From Kocuria tytonis (GTDB lineage: Bacteria; Actinomycetota; Actinomycetes; Actinomycetales; Micrococcaceae), in the NCBI RefSeq assembly GCF_003226895.2, contig NZ_PNJG02000001.1, positions 186,001 through 250,000 of the forward strand: a stretch of 64,000 bases of DNA, in the 5' to 3' direction. A program made the translations under genes and the position numbers. The notes below the pieces were generated by a model. It made no database searches and had not been told where the DNA came from. It worked only from the letters and a program-made list of their open reading frames with translations. Below are positions 46,842-55,707 of this stretch, in pieces; positions within the stretch are counted from its first letter, which is position 1, and each line of letters opens with the position of its first letter.

Positions 46842-49667
46842 ATGTCTTCCCCCGCCGATCGGTACATGGCCGCGAAGGCCCGCGCGGCCCACGCGGGCAC
46901 CGAACTCTCGGCCTTCGAACACACCCTGGACTTCGAGCTCGACCCTTTCCAGACCCAGGGGTGCCGGGCGCTCGAGGAGGGGCGCGGCGTCCTGGTGGCG
47001 GCCCCCACGGGAGCGGGCAAGACCGTGGTGGGGGAGTTCGCCATCCACCTGGCCCTGCAGCAGGGCAAGAAGGCGTTCTACACCACCCCCATCAAGGCCC
47101 TGAGCAACCAGAAGTTCCACGAGTTCTCCCGCCGCTGGGGCTCCGGGCGCGTGGGGCTGCTCACCGGGGACACCTCCGTGAACTCCGAGGCGGACGTGGT
47201 GGTGATGACCACCGAGGTGCTGCGCAACATGCTGTACGGCGGCTCGTCCACCCTGAACAACCTGGGGTACGTGGTCATGGACGAGGTGCACTACCTCGCG
47301 GACCGGTTCCGCGGCGCGGTGTGGGAGGAGGTCATCATCCACCTCCCGGAGCACGTCCAGCTGGCGTCCCTGTCCGCCACGGTCTCCAACGCCGAGGAGT
47401 TCGGCGCGTGGCTGGACGACGTCCGCGGCAGCACGGACGTGGTGGTCTCCGAGCACCGCCCCGTCCCACTGTGGCAGCACGTCCAGGTGGGACCGCAGCT
47501 GCTGGACCTGTTCCTCGACGACACCACCGTGGAGGAGGCCGCGCAGCGGCACTCCGACAAGCACCGGGACGAGCCCGAGGTCAACCCCGAGCTGCTGCGG
47601 CTCTTCCGCTCCCAGCACCCCCGCGGCGGACGCGCGGGCGGACGCGGCCCGGGACACCGCAACCGACGCCGCGGCGGCCACCAGCAGGAGCCGCGCACCG
47701 GGCGCCAGGACCGGATCTCGCGCCCCCACCTGCTGCGCAGGCTCGACGCCGAGGCGCTGCTGCCCGCCATCACCTTCATCTTCTCGCGCGCCGGGTGCGA
47801 CGCCGCCGTGGGCCAGTGCGTCGCGGCGGACCTGTGGCTCACCACCCCGCAGGAGCAGCGCACCATCAAGGCGTTCGCCGCCGAGGCAACGGCCCACATG
47901 TCCACCGCGGACCTCGCGGCGCTGAACTACGAGGACTGGTACCACGGGCTGGTCCGCGGTGTCTCCGCCCACCACGCGGGCATGCTGCCGGTGTTCAAGG
48001 AGGTGGTGGAGCAGCTGTTCTCGGAGGGCCTCATCAAGGCCGTGTTCGCCACCGAGACGCTGGCGCTGGGGATCAACATGCCGGCCCGGTCCGTGGTGCT
48101 CGAACGCCTGGACAAGTTCAACGGGGAGGCCCGCGTGGACATCACCCCGGGGGAGTACACCCAGCTCACCGGGCGCGCGGGCCGGCGTGGGATCGACGTG
48201 GAGGGCCACGCGGTGGTGCTGTGGCGGGACGGCATGAACCCGCAGGCCGTGGCCGGGCTCGCGTCCACCCGCACGTACCCGCTGAACTCCAGCTTCCGTC
48301 CCACGTACAACATGTCCACCAACCTGATCGCCCGCTACGGCGCGAAGCGCTCGCGGTCCATCCTGGAGACCTCCTTCGCCCAGTTCCAGGCGGACCGCTC
48401 GGTGGTGGGGATCGCCAAGCGCGTGCGCTCCCAGGAGAAGACCCTGGAGGCCTACCGCGAGGCCATGACGTGCCACCTGGGGGACTTCACCGAGTACGCC
48501 GCGCTGCGCCGCGAGCTCGCCGCGGAGGAGAAGTCCGCCAGCAAATCCCGCACGGCACGCCAGCGCAGCGACGCCGCCGTGTCCCTGCAGGACCTGCTGC
48601 CCGGGGACGTGATCGACATCCCCCAGGGCCGCAACGCCGGGTGGGCCGTGGTGCTGCGCGCGGACGCCCACCCGTTCGACCCCCGTCCGCACATCCTCAC
48701 GGTGGACGGCAAGCTGCGCCGGGTGGGCGTGAACGACCTCGACGGACCCCTGGCACCGGAGTCCCGCATCCGGATCCCCAAGAACTTCTCGGGCAAGGCC
48801 CCCCAGGAGCGCAAGGACCTCGCGTCCACCGTGCGCGCGGCGCTGCGCGAGCACCGCCCGGCGCGCTCCGGTTCGGGCGGCCACGCCATCCGCTTCGACC
48901 GCGGCACCTCCGCCCGGGACCACCGGATCGAGGAGCTGCGCCGTCGGCTGCGCTCCCACCCGTGCCACGGCTGCTCCGACCGCGAGAACCACGCCCGGTG
49001 GGCGGAGCGGGCGTGGAAGCTGGAGAAGGACACCCAGGGGCTGCGCAAGCAGATCGCCGGGCGCACCGGCAGCATCGCCGCGACCTTCGACCGCGTGTGC
49101 GCGGTGCTCGCGCACTTCCACTACCTGCACCGGGACGAGTCCGGCCGGCTGCACCCCACGGCGGCCGGCGAGCAGCTGCGGCGGCTGTACGGCGAACGGG
49201 ACCTGCTGCTGGCCCTGAGCCTGCGGGACGGCTTCCTCGACGGACTGGACGCCCCCGGACTCGCCGGCGTGATGACGGCCCTGGTGTACCAGCCGCGCCG
49301 CGAGGACCAGGGCGCCCGTCCCAAGCTGCCCACCGCCGCCATGGAGGCGGCCGTGCAGACCCTCGTGGACAACTGGTCCGTGCTCTCCGCCCAGGAGGCC
49401 GAGCACCGCCTGCCCCTCACGGCGGCACCCGAGCTCGGTCTCGCGGAGGCCATGTACCGCTGGGCCCGCGGTGCCACGCTCACCCGCACGCTCACGGGCA
49501 CGGACCTCGCCGCCGGCGACTTCGTGCGCTGGGCCAAGCAGACCATCGACGTCCTGGACCAGCTGCGCGCCGTGGCGGGACTGGACCCCGCACTGCGCGA
49601 CACCGCCCACGAGGCCATCGAGTCGGTGCGCCGCGGCGTGGTCGAGTACAGCGTCTTCGAACAGTAG
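46842..49667 (+). CDS. helY: Ski2-like DEAD/DEAH-box helicase HelY
   Basis: Predicted 941-residue ATP-dependent helicase of the Ski2/Mtr4 superfamily. Motifs: AAPTGAGKT (Walker A, about 53-61), MDEVHYL (DEVH), SLSATVSN (motif III), SAHHAGMLP (motif IV region), ATETLALGINMP and YTQLTGRAGRRGID (motifs V/VI). A CHGC zinc-like pair and a C-terminal DSHCT domain follow. An Arg/Gly-rich insertion of about 35 residues (about 258-292) separates the two RecA domains. It may process RNA or recombination intermediates. Leaderless start. Confidence 0.93.
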   Translation: MSSPADRYMAAKARAAHAGTELSAFEHTLDFELDPFQTQGCRALEEGRGVLVAAPTGAGKTVVGEFAIHLALQQGKKAFYTTPIKALSNQKFHEFSRRWGSGRVGLLTGDTSVNSEADVVVMTTEVLRNMLYGGSSTLNNLGYVVMDEVHYLADRFRGAVWEEVIIHLPEHVQLASLSATVSNAEEFGAWLDDVRGSTDVVVSEHRPVPLWQHVQVGPQLLDLFLDDTTVEEAAQRHSDKHRDEPEVNPELLRLFRSQHPRGGRAGGRGPGHRNRRRGGHQQEPRTGRQDRISRPHLLRRLDAEALLPAITFIFSRAGCDAAVGQCVAADLWLTTPQEQRTIKAFAAEATAHMSTADLAALNYEDWYHGLVRGVSAHHAGMLPVFKEVVEQLFSEGLIKAVFATETLALGINMPARSVVLERLDKFNGEARVDITPGEYTQLTGRAGRRGIDVEGHAVVLWRDGMNPQAVAGLASTRTYPLNSSFRPTYNMSTNLIARYGAKRSRSILETSFAQFQADRSVVGIAKRVRSQEKTLEAYREAMTCHLGDFTEYAALRRELAAEEKSASKSRTARQRSDAAVSLQDLLPGDVIDIPQGRNAGWAVVLRADAHPFDPRPHILTVDGKLRRVGVNDLDGPLAPESRIRIPKNFSGKAPQERKDLASTVRAALREHRPARSGSGGHAIRFDRGTSARDHRIEELRRRLRSHPCHGCSDRENHARWAERAWKLEKDTQGLRKQIAGRTGSIAATFDRVCAVLAHFHYLHRDESGRLHPTAAGEQLRRLYGERDLLLALSLRDGFLDGLDAPGLAGVMTALVYQPRREDQGARPKLPTAAMEAAVQTLVDNWSVLSAQEAEHRLPLTAAPELGLAEAMYRWARGATLTRTLTGTDLAAGDFVRWAKQTIDVLDQLRAVAGLDPALRDTAHEAIESVRRGVVEYSVFEQ

Positions 49668-49713
49668 AACGGCGCCGGGCGGGTCGGCTGCGCGGCGCAG
49701 CGGAAGGAAGCAC

Positions 49714-50913
49714 ATGCAGTCTCAGGAACCCGGAACCCGCGTGTGGGTCAACGGATCGGTGTACTCACCGGCGGACCCGTTCGCCACGGCCGTCCTGCTG
49801 GCGGGTGCCACCGTGGCGTGGCTCGGCTCGGACGACGCCGCCCGGGCCATGGCGGGCCCCGGCGTCACCCCCGGTGACCTGCGGGCAGCCGTGGTCACCC
49901 CCGCGTTCGTCGCCCACCACCGGGTGCCGGACCGCCTGCCGGTGGACGCGGACGCGGCCGGACCCGGTGACGACGCGGATGCGGCACCCGCTCCACCCCG
50001 CACGTCCCAGGGGTACGGCGCGGTGGAGCTGCTGGGATCCGATCCCGAGGCACTGGCCGCGGCCACCGAACGCGTGCTCGCGGACGGCGCCCACGCGCTG
50101 CCCGTCCTGATCCGGGCCGCCACGCAGGAGCAGGAGCTGGACGCGTCGGACCTGCCCTCGCCCGCGCTCGGTCTCGACGCCGGGACCTTGCCGGCGCTCC
50201 CCGCCCTGCGGGAGTCCGCTCGGGAGCACCTCGTGGCCTGCACACGCGCCGCACTGCAGGCGGTGCTCGTGCTGCCCCTGACGGAGGGGGACCCCCACGG
50301 TGCGATGCCCGACGGAGCGGGTGCGGCTGCGTCGTCGGGCGACGACCGGCTCGACGCCCTGCTGGAGGCGGCCGAGGCGGCGCAGGAGCACGTGGGGGAG
50401 CGGGCCTTCCGTGCCCGGAACCACCGCATCGTGGGTGTGGGGGGCGCGAGCGAGGAGCAGTGCCGACGCATGGCGGCGCTGTCCCTGACGGCGTCCTGCA
50501 TCCCGGGGCGGGCACCGTTGCGGGACCTCTCCCGCGCGGGGGTGCCCGTGACGCTCATGACGGAGGACCCCGAGCCGTGGGCCGCGGTCAAGGCCGCGCT
50601 GGAGGCGCCCCACGAGCGGCTGCGCACCTCGGCGCGCGCGGCGTTCCTGGGCCTCACACGGGGGGCGTGGCGGGCCCGGCCCGGAGCGCAACCGCTCGCG
50701 GGCCAGCTCGTCCCGGGAGCGGAGGCCACTCTCACCGTGTGGGACGCGGAATCGGTGATGGTGCAGCAGGCCCAGGGTACGGGCGCGTCCTGGAGCACTG
50801 ATCCCAGGGCGCGAACCCCCGTGCTGCCGGCCCTCGACGACGCCCGGCTGCCGCGCTGCGAGGCCACCGTGGTCGCGGGGCGGCTCGTGGCCGGGACGGA
50901 ACCCCGCCCCTGA
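49714..50913 (+). CDS. Amidohydrolase-like protein without metal ligands
   Basis: Predicted 399-residue protein shaped like the amidohydrolase superfamily. The N-terminal beta-sandwich has VWVNGSVYSPADPF, the C-terminal one has LVPGAEATLTVWDAESV and VVAGRLVAG. However, the HxH motif expected at the entry of the barrel is replaced by VVTPAFVAHHRV, and the later histidines and lysine are not visible. It is probably a non-hydrolytic relative or uses another chemistry. CGGAAGGAAG precedes the ATG. It follows helY by 46 nt. Confidence 0.7.
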   Translation: MQSQEPGTRVWVNGSVYSPADPFATAVLLAGATVAWLGSDDAARAMAGPGVTPGDLRAAVVTPAFVAHHRVPDRLPVDADAAGPGDDADAAPAPPRTSQGYGAVELLGSDPEALAAATERVLADGAHALPVLIRAATQEQELDASDLPSPALGLDAGTLPALPALRESAREHLVACTRAALQAVLVLPLTEGDPHGAMPDGAGAAASSGDDRLDALLEAAEAAQEHVGERAFRARNHRIVGVGGASEEQCRRMAALSLTASCIPGRAPLRDLSRAGVPVTLMTEDPEPWAAVKAALEAPHERLRTSARAAFLGLTRGAWRARPGAQPLAGQLVPGAEATLTVWDAESVMVQQAQGTGASWSTDPRARTPVLPALDDARLPRCEATVVAGRLVAGTEPRP

Positions 50914-50951
50914 GCCACCCGTTCCATCTTGGACCTGGGGTCCCCTGAGGT

Positions 50952-50957
50952 TAGACT
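50952..50957 (+). promoter_or_regulatory. -10 box of the mannosyltransferase gene
   Basis: TAGACT about 145 nt before the GTG start implies a leader of around 138 nt, unusually long for this window. I see no riboswitch pattern in it. Confidence 0.3.
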
Positions 50958-51101
50958 GAGTTCTTACTGCCGGGTGGGTCCATCCGTCCTTAGAAAACAG
51001 AGCGCGGCCCCGCGCCGACTCTGGTCCGAAGGCGGATGGGCCTGCCCAGTGGTCTGTCCGGGCTCGGGTGCCCGGCTGCCAGCGGCATGAAAGGACGCCC
51101 G

Positions 51102-51842
51102 GTGCGAGTTCTCACCATCATCCCCACGTACAACGAACGTGAATCCCTGCCCACGGTCATCACACGCCTGCGCGCGGCCGTGCCGGACGCCCACGTGCTC
51201 ATCGCGGACGACAACAGCCCGGACGGCACGGGGGACCTCGCGGACGGGCTCGCCCGGCAGGACTCGCACATCCACGTGCTGCACCGCGCGAAGAAGGAGG
51301 GCCTGGGGCCCGCCTACCTCGCGGGCTTCGCCTGGGGCCTCGAGCACGGCTACGACGTCCTCGTGGAGATGGACGCGGACTGCTCCCACCAGCCGGAGCA
51401 GCTGCCCCTGCTGCTGGACGCCGTCGACCGCGGCGCGGACATGGCCATCGGCTCGCGGTACGTCCCGGGCGGACGCACGGAGAACTGGCCGCTGCAGCGC
51501 CAGCTCATCTCCCGTGGCGGGAACCTCTACTCCCGCATCCTGCTGGGCACCTCCGTCCACGACATCACCGGCGGGTTCCGGGCCTACCGCGACACCACCC
51601 TGCGGGCACTGGACCTCGGCTCGGTGCGCTCCCGCGGCTACTGCTTCCAGATCGACCTCGCGTGGCGCGCCGAGCGGCAGGGCTTCAGGATCGCGGAGGT
51701 TCCCATCACGTTCGTGGAGCGCGAGGAGGGCGTGTCCAAGATGAGCAACGACGTCACCATCGAGGCCGCCACGAGCGTGGCCCGGTGGGGTCTCACCGCG
51801 CGCGCCGAGACCCTCGCGCGCAAACTGGGGCTGCGCCGCTGA
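51102..51842 (+). CDS. ppm1: Polyprenol monophosphomannose synthase (GT2 family)
   Basis: Predicted 246-residue glycosyltransferase that moves mannose from GDP-mannose to polyprenyl phosphate, giving the donor for lipoglycan and protein mannosylation. Marks: [42 protein letters not shown] (DxD) and ITGGFRAYR. Only the soluble catalytic domain is present; the acyltransferase half fused in M. tuberculosis Ppm1 is absent. GTG at 51102 is preceded by GAAAGGA; ATG 51087 is an alternative. The pairing with rbpA is conserved (Rv2051c/Rv2050). Confidence 0.9.
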   Translation: MRVLTIIPTYNERESLPTVITRLRAAVPDAHVLIADDNSPDGTGDLADGLARQDSHIHVLHRAKKEGLGPAYLAGFAWGLEHGYDVLVEMDADCSHQPEQLPLLLDAVDRGADMAIGSRYVPGGRTENWPLQRQLISRGGNLYSRILLGTSVHDITGGFRAYRDTTLRALDLGSVRSRGYCFQIDLAWRAERQGFRIAEVPITFVEREEGVSKMSNDVTIEAATSVARWGLTARAETLARKLGLRR

Positions 51843-51930
51843 CCACCGTCACCCGGCGCGAGGCACGGACGTGCACCTGCCGACCCCGAGCGTGGTGCCC
51901 GGGGTGCACCCCGCAGCCGTGACCCGGCAC

Positions 51931-51978
51931 GCACACGACTGTGGCCCCCGTCCGAGGACGGGGGCCACAGTCGTGTGC
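51931..51978. terminator. Bidirectional terminator hairpin
   Basis: A 22-bp perfect stem with a 4-nt loop between the convergent mannosyltransferase and rbpA genes, the latter ending 4 nt away. Confidence 0.8.
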
Positions 51979-51981
51979 CGC

Positions 51982-52317
51982 TCAGACGGCGTGCTGCTCC
52001 TTGTAGAACGCCAGCCGCTGCTCCAGGGTCTCCTCGAGCTCCGCGACGCTGCGCCGCTCCAGCAGCATGTCCCAGTGGGAGCGCTGGTGCTTCTCGTTGG
52101 GGTTCACGGGCTTCTCGCCGTTGACGAGGATCGCCTCCTGACCGGTCTTGGTGGTCCACACCGGGGGGATCTCCGCCTCCGCGGCGAACATCACCGACAC
52201 GGACTCGCCGTCCGCCGTGCGGTACTCCACCCGCTGCCGGGGTGCGGGTTCCACGCCGGCCTCGGTCTCCATGGACTGGGAGCCCAGACGCATCCCTCGT
52301 AGGCTGCGATCACTCAC
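51982..52317 (-). CDS. rbpA: RNA polymerase-binding protein RbpA
   Basis: Actinobacterial transcription factor that stabilises RNA polymerase with the principal sigma factor and aids open-complex formation. The 111-residue protein has the N-terminal tail (MSDRSLRGMRLGSQSME), the core domain (VEYRTADGESVSV to PVWTTKTGQEA), the basic linker and the sigma-interacting domain (SHWDMLLERRSVAELEETLEQRL). No cysteines are present, so the zinc site found in some RbpA core domains is missing. GTG start with AGGAAGGA upstream. Confidence 0.96.
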   Translation of the reverse strand: MSDRSLRGMRLGSQSMETEAGVEPAPRQRVEYRTADGESVSVMFAAEAEIPPVWTTKTGQEAILVNGEKPVNPNEKHQRSHWDMLLERRSVAELEETLEQRLAFYKEQHAV

Positions 52318-52420
52318 GCGACGATCCTTCCTGACGTACGGTCACACGGGGCGCGCGCACCAGGGTTCTGCCGCACGGTCGATGCGCCGACCCGTCCTGT
52401 TCGGTGTGCGTAACGGGGCC

Positions 52421-53620
52421 TCAGCCCAAATCATTCCCGGCCCGGGGCTCCGGGGCGGCACCGGGCTGCGCGTGCCGGGCCGTGGAACCCTGGTCCCCGG
52501 CCCCCTGCACCGTTTCGTCCGAGGCCTGCGTGCCCGCCACGTGCGGGTCCATGGCCTCCTGCGCAATGGGAGAGGTGTACGGCGAGTCCGGCATGTCGAA
52601 CTCGCTCGGATCCGTGAGGGACAGGTCCGGCTCCAGGTCTTTCTCGGTGACCGTCACGGTCTCGTGCTCCACGATGGGGGCGTCGTTGCCGGTGCCGGCA
52701 GGCGCGACGTTCTCGTCCTCCCAGTCGTCAGCCTCGGGCCCGTCACCGGAACCGGGGTTGAGGTAGGAGCCCACGCCGCGCAGTGCGGTGCTGAGCTCCG
52801 CCGGGATCATCCACACCTTGTTGGCGCTGCCCTCCGCCACCTTGGGCAGGGTCTGGATGTACTGGTACGCGAGCAGCTTCTGGGTGGGCTTGGCGCGGTG
52901 GATCGAGTCGAACACCTTGGCGATGGCCTGCGCCTCGCCGTCCGCGCGCAGGATCGCGGCCTTCGCGTCACCCTCGGCGGAGAGCACCGAGGCCTGGCGC
53001 GAGCCCTCGGCGGTGAGGATCTGCGACTGCTTCTCGCCCTCGGCGGTCAGGATCGCCGCGCGACGGTCCCGTTCCGCGCGCATCTGCTTCTCCATGGAGT
53101 CCTGGATGGACGGCGGGGGAGTGATCTCCTTGATGTCCACGCGGGAGATCCGGATGCCCCACCGGCCGGTGGTGGAGTCCAGGACGCCGCGCAGCTCCGC
53201 GTTGATCTTGTCGCGCGAGGTGAGCGTCTCCTCGAGGTTCAGACCACCCACCACGTTGCGCAGCGTGGCGCTAGTGAGCTCGTCCACGGCCTGGATGTAG
53301 TTGGTGATCTCGTAGGTCGCGGCCCGCGGGTCGGTGACCTGGAAGTAGACCACCGTGTCGATGCCCACCACCAGGTTGTCCTCGGTGATCACGGACTGCG
53401 CCGGGAACGGGACCACCTGCTCGCGCAGGTCGATCAGCGGCAGCAGCCGGTCGATGAACGGGATCAGGAAGTGCAGCCCGGGGTTGAGCGTGGACTGGTA
53501 CTTGCCCAGCCGCTCCACGATCCCGGCACGGGACTGCGGCACGATGCGCACCGCCTTGATCAGGGCGATGACCGCGGCGAGCACCACCACGATCAGGAAG
53601 ACGAGGATCACGAGTGACAT
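52421..53620 (-). CDS. SPFH/band 7 (stomatin-like) membrane protein
   Basis: Predicted 399-residue protein with one N-terminal membrane helix (about 3-25). The band-7 domain follows (VPQSRAGIVERLGKYQST, LREQVVPFPAQSVITEDNL, ISRVDIKEITPP), then a long Ala/Glu helix with EGEKQSQILTAEGSRQ, and an acidic disordered tail of about 110 residues. Forms membrane scaffolds that control proteases or organise microdomains. AAAGGA precedes the ATG. It follows nfeD by 104 nt; the pair is a known functional unit (QmcA/YbbK with NfeD type). Confidence 0.92.
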   Translation of the reverse strand: MSLVILVFLIVVVLAAVIALIKAVRIVPQSRAGIVERLGKYQSTLNPGLHFLIPFIDRLLPLIDLREQVVPFPAQSVITEDNLVVGIDTVVYFQVTDPRAATYEITNYIQAVDELTSATLRNVVGGLNLEETLTSRDKINAELRGVLDSTTGRWGIRISRVDIKEITPPPSIQDSMEKQMRAERDRRAAILTAEGEKQSQILTAEGSRQASVLSAEGDAKAAILRADGEAQAIAKVFDSIHRAKPTQKLLAYQYIQTLPKVAEGSANKVWMIPAELSTALRGVGSYLNPGSGDGPEADDWEDENVAPAGTGNDAPIVEHETVTVTEKDLEPDLSLTDPSEFDMPDSPYTSPIAQEAMDPHVAGTQASDETVQGAGDQGSTARHAQPGAAPEPRAGNDLG

Positions 53621-53724
53621 GGGGTCCTTTCGGTGGGGGCCGGGCGGCTCGGTGACCCGCTCGGTGGGTGCGGTGGGGCGCCGTCGGGTCCGCGCTGCGG
53701 GTGGCGCGACGGCGCCCGTGCCGC

Positions 53725-54219
53725 CTAGGAGCGGGTCCGGCGGCGGCCTTCGGCGGTTTCGGACGGGACGGGGACCGTGTCGGAGACCACGGCCGTGGCG
53801 CCGTCGATCCGGTGGACGTACGCCTCGGAACCCTCGGGCAGCTCCGCCTCCGTGGCGGCGCGGGCCGTCCAGACGTCCCCCTCCAGCCGCACGAGACCGC
53901 TGTGCCGGGTCACGGGCTCCAGGACCGTGCACGGCAGTCCGACCAGGCGCTCGGCATTGGAGCGGGTGGTGGGCGTCGAGCGGTTGAGTCTGCGCAGGGC
54001 CCACGGGCGGATCAGGAAGATCAGCAGCACCGAGACCACCGCGAAGAGCACCACCTGCACGGTGAAGCTGTCCAGGACCAGGCTGATCCCCGCCGTGAGC
54101 AGCGCCGCCAGCGACATCATGAGGAACAGGAAGTCCAGGGTGAGCATCTCGATGGCGGCGAGCGCCAGCATGATGATCAGCCAGAAGATCCATGGATTGT
54201 CGACCAGTGCATCCCACAC
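53725..54219 (-). CDS. NfeD family membrane protein
   Basis: Predicted 164-residue short-type NfeD. Two to three hydrophobic helices (about 9-30, 32-45 and 50-68) are followed by a C-terminal OB-fold (VGLPCTVLEPVTRHSGLVRLEGDVWTARA). No N-terminal ClpP-like protease domain, so it is the NfeD1b-like form that works with SPFH proteins such as the next gene. GTG at 54219 is preceded by GGAG 8 nt upstream. Confidence 0.85.
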   Translation of the reverse strand: MWDALVDNPWIFWLIIMLALAAIEMLTLDFLFLMMSLAALLTAGISLVLDSFTVQVVLFAVVSVLLIFLIRPWALRRLNRSTPTTRSNAERLVGLPCTVLEPVTRHSGLVRLEGDVWTARAATEAELPEGSEAYVHRIDGATAVVSDTVPVPSETAEGRRRTRS

Positions 54220-54544
54220 GTCGGAGCTCCGTCCTCGTCCTGCTGCGGTGCGGGTGTGAATCACCCGGGCATCGGCCGGGGAGCCACACCGCTCGGTCCT
54301 GCCCATTGTGCCGCAGAACACGCTCCCGGGCCCGCAGGCCCCGCCACGGCCCCGGCCCACCACAGATGTGGATGCGTCACGTGCAACGGCGCGCCGGTTT
54401 TTCCGTGAGAGAAATCCATACCGCGACTCGGTTGTGCCCGTAATATGTGTCACGAAGCCAGACCGCACACCCGTTTTCAGGTGCGGCGGCCTGCGGCGCG
54501 CAACCCGTGCGCCGCGAGCAGAGACTTACTGAGGAGTTAATGCG
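54220..54544. other. 325-nt divergent intergenic region
   Basis: No gene is seen here. The right half (about 54,395-54,475) is the least GC-rich stretch of the neighbourhood and holds TAATAT at 54441-54446, a possible -10 box about 100 nt before the PRC-barrel gene. No clear -35 box and no SigB-type site were found by eye. The left half should contain the nfeD/SPFH promoter, but I could not place it. Confidence 0.3.
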
Positions 54545-55450
54545 ATGTCCACGTTCGACGTGAATGCAATTCTGTCCAGCACGGCCTACGGCTCTGACGG
54601 TGACAAGATCGGCAAGGTCGAGCAGGTCTTCCTGGACGACAACTCCGGTGAGCCGACCTTCCTGACCGTGAACACCGGTCTGTTCGGCGCCAAGGAGAAC
54701 TTCGTGCCGGTCAAGGGCGCCAACCAGGACGGCGACCGCGTCGTGCTGCCCTACACCAAGGACGTCATCAAGGACGCGCCGAAGGTGGACGCGGACCAGC
54801 ACCTCTCCCCGGCCGAGGAGGAGGAGCTCTACCGCTACTACGAGATGAACTTCGACGGTGGGCACAACACCGGCAACGAGCGCGAGCGCAACGCCGCCGC
54901 CGCGGGCACCGCGGGTGTCGCCGGCACCGCCGCGGGTGACCGTCACGCGAACGGCCACGACGCCGACCGCGACCGTCTCGCCGCCGATCGCGATCGGGAC
55001 CTCACCGACCGCGACCGCACCGGTGCTGACCACGACCGCCGCGCCGCTGCCGGCGAGAACGCCTCCGTGACCCGTCACGAGGAGCGTCTCAACGTGGGCA
55101 CCCAGGAGGGCGAGGCTGGCCACGCCCGCCTGCGCAAGTACGTGGTGACCGACCACGAGACCGTCGACGTCCCCGTCGAGCGCGAAGAGGTCACCGTGGA
55201 GCGCACCCCGCTCAACGGCACCGAGGCCCGCACCGGCCGGATCGGCGAGGAAGAGGTGGACGTGACCCTGCACGAGGAGCGCCCCGTCGTCGAGAAGGAA
55301 GCCGTGGCCGTCGAGGAGGTCGGGCTGAACAAGCAGACAGTCCGCGAGACCCAGCGCGTCGAGGCCGACGTCCGCAAGGAGCAGGTCGACGTCGAGACCG
55401 ACGTGGACCGCAACGGTCTGGGCCGTGACGGCGAGGCCCCCCGCCGCTGA
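54545..55450 (+). CDS. PRC-barrel and DUF2382 domain stress protein
   Basis: Predicted 301-residue soluble protein. An N-terminal PRC-barrel (about 10-80: STAYGSDGDKIGKVEQVFLDD) is joined by a long charged linker with Asp-Arg repeats (about 130-165, DRDRLAADRDRDLTDRDR) to a C-terminal DUF2382 domain (about 175-285) with repeated EEVDV, VERTP and VVEKE patterns. This architecture is linked to general stress in actinobacteria and Deinococcus; function is unproven. GAGGAG precedes the ATG. It is a monocistronic gene with strong flanking hairpin. Confidence 0.85.
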   Translation: MSTFDVNAILSSTAYGSDGDKIGKVEQVFLDDNSGEPTFLTVNTGLFGAKENFVPVKGANQDGDRVVLPYTKDVIKDAPKVDADQHLSPAEEEELYRYYEMNFDGGHNTGNERERNAAAAGTAGVAGTAAGDRHANGHDADRDRLAADRDRDLTDRDRTGADHDRRAAAGENASVTRHEERLNVGTQEGEAGHARLRKYVVTDHETVDVPVEREEVTVERTPLNGTEARTGRIGEEEVDVTLHEERPVVEKEAVAVEEVGLNKQTVRETQRVEADVRKEQVDVETDVDRNGLGRDGEAPRR

Positions 55451-55485
55451 AGCACCACGCGCGAGTGACCTCGCGTGAGCACTGA

Positions 55486-55522
55486 CACGTGTGCCCCGGG
55501 TGATCCACCCGGGGCACACGTG
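55486..55522 (+). terminator. Terminator hairpin after the DUF2382 gene
   Basis: A 17-bp perfect stem with a 3-nt loop, 35 nt after the stop codon. Confidence 0.75.
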
Positions 55523-55607
55523 CGTTCCGGGCCCGAGCCCCCCACCCGTGCCCCGCAGGACGCGCCGAGCTGCCCGGGCGGCGTCGTGCGCGTGCGCGGC
55601 AGGGCGG

Positions 55608-55613
55608 TAGCAT
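55608..55613 (+). promoter_or_regulatory. -10 box of thrS
   Basis: TAGCAT about 95 nt before the ATG, leader of roughly 88 nt. No T-box motif was recognised in the leader. Confidence 0.4.
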
Positions 55614-55707
55614 CGGGGAGGTCGCAGGCGCCGCTCCGGCGCGCCCCGCGCTCTGCGCGCCCCCGGTACGGGCGGGCCCCCACTGAACCGACGAGGAGAC
55701 ACCCACC

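Noticed and set aside
50958-51101. Small RNA or riboswitch in the long leader of the mannosyltransferase gene
   Set aside because: Only modest GC-rich inverted repeats are seen, which are common by chance here; no known aptamer pattern was recognised.
55451-55707. Possible T-box riboswitch before thrS
   Set aside because: No specifier loop, T-box sequence or competing terminator was recognised; the only strong hairpin belongs to the end of the DUF2382 gene.
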